20,973 nucleotides of DNA from IMG/VR virus record IMGVR_UViG_3300033144_001214, positions 1-20,973 of that record; one strand, given 5' to 3'. A model generated the notes under the pieces. It did no database searches, was not told the DNA's origin, and was given only the letters and a program-made list of their open reading frames with translations. This DNA is from a virus. Positions 5,648-12,700 of the stretch are shown piece after piece; positions within the stretch are counted from its first letter, which is position 1, and each line of letters starts with the position of its first letter. Both the position numbers and the translations under genes were made by a program.

Positions 5648-6623
5648 TCTCATCGAACGTTTCAGTGTTTTGTTCCGTGGTGGACGCATCGCGTCGGATG
5701 ATCCGGCGACCGGCACCGGGTTCCGTCCGTTGGAGTCTCCTTCAGGGGAGCATTACCCTGCCTCCGGGGAAGCGTTTCTAAGGGCCGTAGAGGGCCACCT
5801 GACCGATCCCCGTAGTCCGATAGGGGTTTACCCTCTCTATGCGCTCTACGAGGCTGATAAGACCCTTACAGGGCATGTGGTGGATTGGGGTTGCATTGAC
5901 TGGGACGATGGCCTCACAGAATCGTGTATCCATGCCCGCAACGTGCAGGAACTTCTACACCAAATGGGTATCCGGTCATGGGTGGAACGTTCCCGTTCCA
6001 AAGGCTATCACTTGTGGGTGTTTTCGGTAGAACCAGAAGCAGCATCGACCGTGAGGGAAGGGCTGATCGCTGCCTGTGAAATTGTGGATGCCCCCACCCG
6101 TGAAGTAAACCCCAAACAAACTTCGTTAACGGGGAAGGGATGGGGGAACGGGGTGCGTCTCCCCTATCCGGCAGGACGCGCCGATGGACGCAACGAATGT
6201 GTTGAAAACGGGGAGACAACCATCCCGTTGGACAAATTTGTAAACGAAGCATTCAGTGAACGTGTCACTACAGACAAATGGGGGGAACTCCACGCTCTCT
6301 ACAGGGCACCCGTTCCATTGTTGGACTACCGGCGGGGTGCGAATGCGGGGAGTGGACTACAGTACTTGTCGCTGGCGATACGGGAAACAGGGCCACGGCC
6401 TAGCCCGATGAAACCAGCAGGTGACCGTTCAGCCACCTTGTTTTCACTGGCGTGTGCAATGTGGGAAGAAGGACACGACGCAGGACGCATCAACGCGGAA
6501 CTACAATCTGCCGACAAGGACTGGGGAAACAAGTACGGGCGGCGTCCAGATGGACAAAGTAGACTTGCGTCGATTGTAGACAAGGCATTCCAGAAGGTGT
6601 CAACGGGGAAAAGGAAAAAATGA
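5637..6623 (+). CDS. Archaeo-eukaryotic-type primase (AEP/PrimPol-like)
   Basis: This 328-residue protein probably makes primers for phage DNA synthesis. The core resembles the archaeo-eukaryotic primase superfamily, close to the TOTE-type primases. It shows D-W-G-C-I-D88-W-D90 (metal-binding DxD), S121-K-G-Y-H125-L-W (the S-x-H motif), V-N-P-K160-Q-T and G-W-G-N-G-V-R-L-P-Y (169-177). Residues 255-320 resemble a primase C-terminal helical domain (S-A-T-L-F-S-L-A-C-A-M-W...W-G-N-K-Y...S-I-V-D-K-A-F). I prefer the GTG at 5637: GGGAGGAG lies at 5619-5626 and it overlaps the helicase stop by 11 bases. An ATG at 5598 would add 13 residues. It pairs functionally with the helicase upstream. Confidence 0.85.
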   Translation: MDRSLIERFSVLFRGGRIASDDPATGTGFRPLESPSGEHYPASGEAFLRAVEGHLTDPRSPIGVYPLYALYEADKTLTGHVVDWGCIDWDDGLTESCIHARNVQELLHQMGIRSWVERSRSKGYHLWVFSVEPEAASTVREGLIAACEIVDAPTREVNPKQTSLTGKGWGNGVRLPYPAGRADGRNECVENGETTIPLDKFVNEAFSERVTTDKWGELHALYRAPVPLLDYRRGANAGSGLQYLSLAIRETGPRPSPMKPAGDRSATLFSLACAMWEEGHDAGRINAELQSADKDWGNKYGRRPDGQSRLASIVDKAFQKVSTGKRKK

Positions 6624-6985
6624 TTAAAAGTTTTTCTTTAGAATTCAACGAACGCCCCAAAGCAAAGGCCCGTCCACGAGCCACCAAAACAGGACACGTA
6701 TACACACCCAAAACGACAGCGGAAGCAGAAGCACGCCTTGCAGCAGCATGGCAAGAAGCAGGCGGTCCCCTCCTAGAAGGCCCGTTGGAAGTGCACCTCG
6801 CCTACAGTCCCGACAGTGTAATTATTACCGTGCACCCTTCCCCCCACTCATCGAAAACGTTGACCGGCGATCTGGACAACTACATAAAACTCACCTTGGA
6901 TGCGCTTAATGGTGTAGCGTGGGCCGACGACCGGCAAGTCGTTCGGTTGATGGCAATGAAAGTAGATCGTCTTGATAACAGTTGA
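6620..6985 (+). CDS. rusA: RusA-family Holliday junction resolvase
   Basis: A 121-residue endonuclease that cuts four-way DNA junctions, close to the usual RusA length. The N-terminus has P-K-A-K-A-R-P-R then a V-Y-T-P strand, as in the family. The signature core is present: G-D84-L-D86-N-Y-I-K90-L-T-L-D94-A-L-N-G-V-A-W-A-D103-D104-R-Q-V, with the conserved acidic residues and lysine. Its ATG overlaps the primase stop by four bases (ATGA), and GGAAAAGGAAAAA upstream serves as ribosome binding site. It would resolve recombination or replication intermediates before packaging, working with the PD-(D/E)XK nuclease of the same module. Confidence 0.93.
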   Translation: MIKSFSLEFNERPKAKARPRATKTGHVYTPKTTAEAEARLAAAWQEAGGPLLEGPLEVHLAYSPDSVIITVHPSPHSSKTLTGDLDNYIKLTLDALNGVAWADDRQVVRLMAMKVDRLDNS

Positions 6986-7481
6986 CCTTGAACCGTGGGA
7001 ATACGAATGGGCGTCCCATGTTGGAACCAGACGGTACATAGAAAACTGGGAGAAAGGTGACGCCCGTCACTACGACCGAAACCGGATGGAAGACGACCGC
7101 ACTGCACAGGTCGCTGCCTGTGTGGGTGAACTCGCTGTGGCCCGTGTCACAAACCAATACTGGTCAGGTCACGTATGGCCCGGAAACCGACACTCAGAAA
7201 ACAAAGGCCGACCCGACGTAGGGCACAACATTGAAGTCAGGCGGGTACGTACCAGTTCAAACGGGGCCGTTAGACGCAGACAACTTGATAAAGGACTCGT
7301 CCTGTTTATTGTGCGTCCAGTAATGCCCGAACTACGTGCCGTGGAGATGCTAGGATGGATCGGCCACGACGAAGCGTGGAATCTAGGTGAGCCTTCCGGG
7401 TATGACTCACAAAACACGAGAGTCATCAAAGAAGACTACCTGAAATGTGTAACCACATATGATCGTTATGTTACAACATAA
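6972..7481 (+). CDS. Phage protein, putative PD-(D/E)XK-like nuclease fold
   Basis: A 169-residue protein of a type common in phage replication regions. It begins at a TTG (6972) that overlaps the rusA stop by 14 bases; no good ATG exists before Met39, and the N-terminal L-E-P-W-E-Y-E-W-A-S segment looks native. Conserved-looking positions are G-E-L-A-V-A-R (about 52-58), a Y-W, P-D-V-G-H (about 80-84) and I-E-V-R (about 86-89), then hydrophobic strands with L-V-L-F-I-V and M-L-G-W-I-G-H. The E...D...E-V-R order resembles a degenerate PD-(D/E)XK endonuclease core, with Arg where Lys is usual. The last codons lie inside the second 20-bp palindrome. Nuclease activity is inferred, not shown. Confidence 0.6.
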   Translation: MITVDLEPWEYEWASHVGTRRYIENWEKGDARHYDRNRMEDDRTAQVAACVGELAVARVTNQYWSGHVWPGNRHSENKGRPDVGHNIEVRRVRTSSNGAVRRRQLDKGLVLFIVRPVMPELRAVEMLGWIGHDEAWNLGEPSGYDSQNTRVIKEDYLKCVTTYDRYVTT

Positions 7482-7483
7482 CG
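7464..7483. promoter_or_regulatory. Near-perfect 20-bp palindrome, candidate operator (copy 2)
   Basis: CGTTATGTTACAACATAACG has 9+9 complementary bases around a central A-C and differs from the palindrome at 2839-2858 at one position. It overlaps the last codons and stop of the upstream gene and precedes the sigma-like gene and its TATAAT element. Confidence 0.65.
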
Positions 7484-7514
7484 CTCTGCAACCAAGCAAC
7501 CCCAAAGAAAAAAC

Positions 7515-7520
7515 TATAAT
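7515..7520 (+). promoter_or_regulatory. Possible -10 promoter element TATAAT
   Basis: A consensus TATAAT lies in an A-rich stretch 31 bases after the second palindrome. No good -35 is seen at the usual distance, so if it is a promoter it would need an activator, which the palindrome could bind. An expected transcription start near 7527 falls just after the TTG start of the next ORF, which weakens the case. Confidence 0.35.
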
Positions 7521-7522
7521 GA

Positions 7523-7924
7523 TTGCTTGGGAACAAATTGGGACACGACCGGGAACTACCGACCGACGCTATAGACGACTGGTGGGTGGAAGCAAACAAT
7601 GCCGTTCATACACATCGGGACGCCACCGAACTAGAAAAAATGATGCAAGAAGCACCGGGTCAAGAACGCCCGTTGCCATCACTGGAGGCTACAGCAGCCC
7701 TCAGAGAAGCCCTCGCTGACGCCATTGAGGAACTGTCCCCCGAGGAACAATTCATCATCGAACGCCTACTGATCGAAGGGTTGTCTCTTCGGCATACAGG
7801 ATGGATGATGAGCATTCCCAAGACAACACTGGCGCGGATACGCGACAAGGTGAGGGAACGTCTCATGTCGAAAATAGTGGACTATGAACACATCCGCCAC
7901 TGGATCGAACCCAACCTGAACTAA
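7523..7924 (+). CDS. Sigma-70 region 4-like HTH protein (possible regulator)
   Basis: A 133-residue ORF. Residues 68-115 look like sigma-70 region 4: I-E-E-L-S-P-E-E-Q-F-I-I-E-R-L-L-I-E-G-L-S, then a turn (H-T-G-W-M-M-S-I-P) and a recognition helix (K-T-T-L-A-R-I-R-D-K-V-R-E-R-L). No region 2 is present, so it is not a complete sigma factor. It may be a small phage transcription regulator or an anti/co-sigma protein. The frame opens with TTG at 7523 just after a stop and has a poor ribosome binding site. In another frame, ATG at 7519 encodes M-I-A-W-E-Q-I-G, and moving one base forward near 7540 would continue into this ORF, so the start may be affected by a frameshift. The stop lies one base from the stop of the convergent late gene. 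Confidence 0.65.
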   Translation: MLGNKLGHDRELPTDAIDDWWVEANNAVHTHRDATELEKMMQEAPGQERPLPSLEATAALREALADAIEELSPEEQFIIERLLIEGLSLRHTGWMMSIPKTTLARIRDKVRERLMSKIVDYEHIRHWIEPNLN

Positions 7925-7930
7925 ATCAGG
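7915..7930. terminator. Weak inverted repeat at convergent gene ends
   Basis: CCTGA-ACTAAA-TCAGG spans the two convergent stop codons (7922-7924 plus strand, 7926-7928 minus strand). A 5-bp stem without a T-run is a poor terminator, but no better candidate exists where the early and late transcripts meet. Confidence 0.25.
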
Positions 7931-8237
7931 GCTTGTTCACCAGACATTCACGGACAATGCCCATAAGGGCAGTGACCCATACACCAAACACTTCCTGCGC
8001 ATCCTCTACCCCGTCTATACCGGCATAGAACGCAGCCAACAAATGCTCCGCCTCTTCAAAGTCGAAGACGAGCAGCAACCCAAGCAACCCATCCGGCGAC
8101 CATTTGGCATGCGTCCCATCCTGTGTATCAAACAAGTGGGCCGTTTCCTGCAAATTTTCGTAAACCTCAGAAGCAATATCGTCGCCCTCAGTGGCAAGGA
8201 AATAGGTCCACCGTTTCTCAACATCGCTTCTGTCCAC
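7926..8237 (-). CDS. Hypothetical protein, last gene of the late module
   Basis: A 103-residue protein with no recognised family. The N-terminal half is acidic and helical (W-T-Y-F-L-A-T-E-G-D-D-I-A-S-E-V-Y). The middle has G-L-L-G-L-L-L-V-F-D-F-E-E-A-E-H-L-L, hydrophobic but probably not membrane-spanning given the charges around it. It starts with GTG two bases after the holin stop, with GGGGA just upstream, so it is translated with the lysis genes. It could modulate lysis, but that rests only on position. Confidence 0.6.
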   Translation of the reverse strand: MDRSDVEKRWTYFLATEGDDIASEVYENLQETAHLFDTQDGTHAKWSPDGLLGLLLVFDFEEAEHLLAAFYAGIDGVEDAQEVFGVWVTALMGIVRECLVNKP

Positions 8238-8239
8238 AA

Positions 8240-8404
8240 TTATCCCCGGTTCTTTACAGCAGTCTTCGCGACCGACAGTGCAGCAGCGACACCGGCAACA
8301 GCAGCAGCCTTAGCGGACTGCCCAATGTCGCCGCCCTCAACAGTAAAAATGGCGAGGAACGCTTGCGCAAAAGTCCATGCGGCACGTTCCAACCAGTCAG
8401 ACAT
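8240..8404 (-). CDS. Putative holin (r1t-like)
   Basis: A 54-residue membrane protein that probably forms the lesion letting the endolysin reach the cell wall. It starts M-S-D-W-L-E-R-A-A-W-T-F-A-Q-A-F-L-A-I-F-T; the L-E-R-A-x-x-T-F-x-Q-A-x-L-A pattern is that of Phage_r1t_holin family members. A second hydrophobic segment, A-A-A-V-A-G-V-A-A-A-L-S-V-A-K, precedes a short basic tail (K-N-R-G), giving two membrane segments with a short polar loop. The amidase endolysin lies upstream in the same transcription unit, with a few very small genes in between. Its ATG has GAGAGA upstream. The short length is usual for class II holins. Confidence 0.75.
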   Translation of the reverse strand: MSDWLERAAWTFAQAFLAIFTVEGGDIGQSAKAAAVAGVAAALSVAKTAVKNRG

Positions 8405-8409
8405 CTCTC

Positions 8410-8553
8410 TCATTTCTTGCGTCCTTTCCGCCGACTACGCCGAGCGTAATCATAGGCGATAGCAGCCGCTTGGTCACGGCCATAACCCTCAGAAACCAGT
8501 TTCCCAATGTTCTTAGAAATCGTGGCAGCGTCGCTGCCACGCTTCAAAGGCAT
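8410..8553 (-). CDS. Small basic conserved-type phage protein
   Basis: A 47-residue basic protein beginning M-P-L-K-R-G-S-D-A-A-T-I-S-K-N-I-G-K-L and ending R-R-S-R-R-K-G-R-K-K. Its layout (MPLK-K/R-G start, T-I-S-x-N-I-x-x-L, then a Q-A-x-A-I-A helix and a basic tail) matches a very small protein found in many phages, whose function is not known to me. The basic tail suggests nucleic-acid contact. Its 5' coding part contains a perfect 10-bp inverted repeat (8521-8541). It starts one base after the stop of a 12-codon reading frame and ends shortly before the holin start. Confidence 0.65.
   Translation of the reverse strand: MPLKRGSDAATISKNIGKLVSEGYGRDQAAAIAYDYARRSRRKGRKK
8521..8541. repeat. 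Perfect 10-bp inverted repeat inside the 47-aa gene
   Basis: CGTGGCAGCG-T-CGCTGCCACG is a fully complementary inverted repeat with a single central base, within codons 4-11 of the small basic protein. In the minus-strand transcript it would fold into a stable GC-rich hairpin just after the start codon, upstream of the holin. Confidence 0.6.
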
Positions 8554-8554
8554 G

Positions 8555-8593
8555 TCAGTACCGAGGCTTAGGGCGCCTCTTCTTACCAGCCAT
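8555..8593 (-). CDS. Possible 12-residue basic leader peptide
   Basis: ATG to TGA encodes M-A-G-K-K-R-R-P-K-P-R-Y. The ATG shares a base with the preceding stop (TGATG) and the TGA is followed one base later by the next ATG, so ribosomes could pass through it from one gene to the next. It fills the gap between two small genes exactly. It may be a real mini-gene, a coupling device, or a chance frame. Confidence 0.35.
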   Translation of the reverse strand: MAGKKRRPKPRY

Positions 8594-8724
8594 CAGTCAC
8601 GCAACGCACGCCGTGCGCCACTCTTCGACGGAGAACCGACATGGCCGATCCCTCCACCACGCTTCACAGACGTAACCAAAATCTTGGCAGCCTGCACCAA
8701 ACGAGGGGTCTTGCCGTCACGCAT
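8593..8724 (-). CDS. Small basic hypothetical protein
   Basis: A 43-residue basic protein (M-R-D-G-K-T-P-R-L-V-Q-A-A-K-I-L-V, then K-R-G-G-G-I-G-H-V-G, ending R-A-L-R-D). I do not recognise it. It starts six bases after the stop of the preceding gene with a GGAAAGTAGG stretch upstream as ribosome binding site. Its stop overlaps the 12-codon frame. Basic, Gly-rich peptides like this in a virion/lysis region may be minor structural or nucleic-acid binding, but nothing here proves it. Confidence 0.5.
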   Translation of the reverse strand: MRDGKTPRLVQAAKILVTSVKRGGGIGHVGSPSKSGARRALRD

Positions 8725-8730
8725 CACAAC

Positions 8731-8916
8731 CTACTTTCCAAACGGGCGACCACCGTGGGCCGCATTGCCAAGATTGGTGCGGCGCAAATACGCCGCATCC
8801 TTCTTTGCTCTTATCGACATGTCGTACGCATTGTCCACAGACACCGAGTCGTACAACTGGTCATCAGGGGACCCAAACGTGTCCTCATACGACCCATAAC
8901 CTTTGCCCTTCGGCAT
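8731..8916 (-). CDS. Small hypothetical protein after endolysin
   Basis: A 61-residue protein, M-P-K-G-K-G-Y-G-S-Y-E to G-G-R-P-F-G-K. The ATG at 8916 has GTGAGGAGAT directly upstream, which overlaps the amidase stop; a longer frame from 8976 would lie inside the amidase gene and is unlikely. The middle is acidic (D-D-Q-L-Y-D-S-V-S-V-D-N) and the C-terminal half basic (R-A-K-K-D-A-A-Y-L-R-R). The M-P-K-G-K-G-Y-G start resembles small proteins often found near phage structural genes. The function is unknown. Confidence 0.6.
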   Translation of the reverse strand: MPKGKGYGSYEDTFGSPDDQLYDSVSVDNAYDMSIRAKKDAAYLRRTNLGNAAHGGRPFGK

Positions 8917-8926
8917 AACTATCTCC

Positions 8927-9685
8927 TCACTGGATAAACAAAACAGTGAACGTGGATACGCCCACCACACCATCAACCTTCAACATGCCCTGTGCCCTCT
9001 GAAACGCCTTCACTGCCTTAGCAGTCTTACGTCCAAAGACACCATCAACGGGGCCGGGATCAAACCCTCGCGCAGTCAGCGCGCGTTGAACTATCCTGAC
9101 GGCCTCACCCCGGCTCCGCCGACGGTAAGACAACGGCCTCCGGGCAACCTGTGCCTTAAGGTCTTGTACGTAACGGGCGATGGCGTCCCAATCGACACTA
9201 GATGGATTGTGAGGCACATCCAATCCGCTCTCAACCCAATCACCAAGCCACTCACCGGGGCACGTTGTCTTCTTAAACTGACGATGCGTCTTCAACCACA
9301 AACCGTCGCCATAACGGTTCTGCGTCTCCGCAATAACCGCCTTAATCGACGCCTTAGCAGCATCCGAAGGCTCAAACTCGCCAAACCCTGTGTAACACAC
9401 AGACACACTGCGACTATTCCAGCCCTTCGTAGCACCACCACGGAACCATCCACGCCCCTCATAAATAGCGCCATGCTCATCAACCAACCAGTTGTAGGCA
9501 ATGCCCAGCCAGCCCCGCGTCTCAATATGGTGCCGCTCATAGGCGATCACTGCCGAAACCCCCGAAGGAGGATTCGGCACACCGCCATGATGCACCACAA
9601 CACCCTTGATTCGGGCAGGAGTCAACGGAGCAAACGGCTTACTCGGAGGTGTAGCCCCCCAAGATTCGCGTGAAATATATTCCAT
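8927..9685 (-). CDS. Endolysin: N-acetylmuramoyl-L-alanine amidase with PG-binding domain
   Basis: A 252-residue endolysin that cleaves the amide bond between muramic acid and the peptide stem, releasing progeny. Residues 1-150 are an Amidase_2/PGRP domain: K-G-V-V-V-H32-H-G-G (zinc ligand), G-I-A-Y64-N-W-L-V-D-E-H-G-A-I-Y-E-G-R-G, and T-H134-R-Q-F...T-C142-P-G (the remaining zinc ligands). Residues 188-252 are a PG_binding_1 domain: G-E-A-V-R-I-V-Q-R-A-L, then G-x-V-D-G-V-F-G-R-K-T-A-K-A-V-K-A-F-Q. There is no signal peptide, so it depends on the holin encoded downstream. The ATG at 9685 begins M-E-Y-I-S-R-E-S-W-G-A, the typical start of this domain. Confidence 0.95.
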   Translation of the reverse strand: MEYISRESWGATPPSKPFAPLTPARIKGVVVHHGGVPNPPSGVSAVIAYERHHIETRGWLGIAYNWLVDEHGAIYEGRGWFRGGATKGWNSRSVSVCYTGFGEFEPSDAAKASIKAVIAETQNRYGDGLWLKTHRQFKKTTCPGEWLGDWVESGLDVPHNPSSVDWDAIARYVQDLKAQVARRPLSYRRRSRGEAVRIVQRALTARGFDPGPVDGVFGRKTAKAVKAFQRAQGMLKVDGVVGVSTFTVLFIQ

Positions 9686-9709
9686 ACCTATATGGTTCCT
9701 GTGTCCCGC

Positions 9710-12700
9710 CTACCGGCGCCCAGTCTCAACATCGACAAGGTTGCGTTGCCGCAAAGACTCCTCAATTTGTCTACGCAACAAAGCATTCTCTTGCTGCTGC
9801 GGAGTGTTCAACCGCAGGCTGACACCCGCCAAAGTAGACAACAAAGTCTGCAAATATCGCTCCTGATAGCGTTCCTCCGATGGAAGCACCCGACGTAACC
9901 GCCCGATGTACGGCAACAAATTGTCGATTAAACCGATGCGAGAATCCTGCATCATCCAATCACCCGCAGAATTCTTCTCAGCGAATCCCAACGACCCCAA
10001 AATAGGCATCAACCCCGGCACCTTCGACATTGTTGTCGGCACCTTCTGAAACCTTCCCGTATATTTGATACCAGCAAAGACTTGCTTCCCGGCCCAATAT
10101 TCCACAGGAGCCTTCAACATTGGTGTCAAACCCGAAGCCAACTGCTCCACCGCCCGACCAGCACCCTCCGACGTAGGATCAAACCGCATCAAATCCTGAA
10201 ACGGCATGTCAGGTACCGAATATGCGACAGCGCCCCCGATGCTGAACGGCAACTGGATGCCAAACGGTTTCAAGAAATAATCCGGCACCATCCCTTCACG
10301 TTCCTCGCCGTACTCAAGGTTGCGCTTCAACGAGTTCAACTGGTTGAACCGCCGCGGATATCGGGCAGCGAACTCCATCTGCAACGGCAGATTGTTACGT
10401 GTCCACGTATAGAACGGGAAAAGTCTACGTCCAACCCCGCGCTCCCACTTAGACAAGTCGCCATAGTTGAAGTGGAGACGATAAATGGTTTCCAATGCAT
10501 CGTCCACATTGCCCCCCACACGCAAAGTGTGCAGCCCTGTAGCAACCCGCATCATTTCCTCAGCGAACGTGTTCGCATGACGTACAGACGAATACAGGAC
10601 AAACCCTGCATCGGCAGGGTTCAAATTGACACGTCGGCCAATCCTTTTACCACCCTTCATGCCGTACACGAAATCTAAACCGGCCTTGCTCAGCAACGCC
10701 GAATCGACTGTGGACGCAGCCTGCCCGCCAGCGTGTGCACCAACGTGTAACAAATCGACCAAATCAGAAAGCGTTTGGTCACCGGGGGTCTTATCCAACA
10801 ACTGCCGTGCACCACGCAACAAGTCGCCGTCCCCCGCACGGTAGGCACGTTGCAACAGTATCCCAGCCCTCCTCGTTTCATTCAATGGGATACCAGCAAA
10901 CCACATGTTGGTCATACCGCCCATGATGTTACGTGTCACGAAACCGGGCGTAGCAACCATCTGCGCCTTCATCCAGTTGTGGGTCTTGTCGAAGGCCCGC
11001 AACAACCCTTCGACCTGCTTCTTGTCGTTCATCTTCTGAGCAGCCAACATTGCTTCTTGGACTTGGCTAGCGAACCGGTCGTCGCCTCCGATACGCCACG
11101 CACCCCACGTATGGCGTGCATCCGCGAACAAATCCTTCAACATTTCTACGGTCATGTTGTCGAAATCTATACTGCCGCCGAAAGAATTCAGGTTAAACAA
11201 TTTCCCGTTGTCGGGACCAAACAAACCAGACGCTGACCTCAAGGCATCAGCCTGTGCCTGCATACTCTCGTCCATTAATTGTAGTTGCAACTGATTCTTT
11301 TGAATCAGAATGTCCGTGATGGCCTGCTCATTGTCGATAGCCTCGTTCCATGCACGATCCAAACGTCCAGCGTTGACTTTACGTGCATTCTCAATACGTG
11401 CCCTGCGTTTCAGCAACCCCGCACCTTCATCCAGTTCAGATAGTGTTCCGGGGCGCCGACCTATCTGCGTCTTCAAATCATCAATGATCCCATACTGCGC
11501 AAACAGCGCCCCCTCCTGTGCCGCCGGGTTGCCCCAAATAGTATCCATACGTTCCAGAAGGCTTCCGAGTTCCACCGTTGGCCGCGGCCCCTCAATGGAA
11601 GCAGCAGCACGCCCCAACTGGCTCAACTCGGGACTAATCCCAATCTCAAACCCCGGACCCCGAATCGGGGGTTCGACCAAAGTACGCAGCCAGTCACGCA
11701 AAGCGTTCTGATCCCCAAACACCTCAGCACCATTAACATTCAACTGTGCCAACGTCGCAGCCAAACGCTCCTCAACAGTCGAATAGTTATCCAACACGCT
11801 TTGCAAATACTGATGATTCAACACACGTTCCAACTCGTCAAACATGTTCATAACGGCGCTGAAATCATCCGGCGTCAACGTTGCACGAGACGCCACATCC
11901 GTCCGAATAGGATGCAACACCGTAGTATCCATGCGCCCCACCCCAGCCTCATCGCCAGTAAGTCTCAAACGGTTACTGCGCGGCACACGACCCATCAACC
12001 CCGAACGCTGCGCATCAAAATACACCGTTTCACCCAACCAACGTTCCATAATCCTAGACAGTTCCGCACCATCCTCCGGCGACAAACGACCCGCAACATG
12101 CACCGTAGGCCGCACACCCGAAATGCTTACATCAACCGAGACTGTAGGCTCAATGCGTTCCCCCGTGCGTCGAAAAACGTCATCGCTGAATGCTTTCAAG
12201 TCATCCAACACGCTCGCGATGCGAGCCTTATTTGGATGAGCCGACTGCTTTAACGACTGCTGCATCTTCCAACTGGTCGAACCACGCATCCGGTTCGTAC
12301 CCCACGCAGCAGGAGGCGTATACTCCGTCCCAAACAAGGGCAAGTCTAGTAATGCGTCCTCATCGCCAATAAGGTGCCGGGGACCTGTCGCTGGAGAATG
12401 AAAGATTCTTCGCCCATCGACAGACTCAGGATTAAATAAACGGTCAAACTGTAGCGCAAAACGATTCATCGCCTGCGTCGGAGGGAAAACACTCCCAGCG
12501 CCCGCAGCCAAAGCAGCATCCATAACCTTGACAAGAGCCTGCACAGACCGATCATGCGACATAGCAGACCCAATGTTGTTTCGCAACACAGGCAACACTG
12601 CACCCTCAATGTATTTCAACGTTTCTTCAAGTTCCGTAGACAAACGCCCCATACCGTCAAAGGCGGCACTTATCGCCTGCTCCCCCGGAGTCCCCACATA

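Noticed and set aside
8043-8899. Several overlapping plus-strand frames in the holin and small-gene region
   Set aside because: The minus strand in the same stretch carries a run of short genes with overlapping stops and starts, good ribosome binding sites and recognisable products (holin, MPLK-type protein), so the plus-strand frames are shadows.
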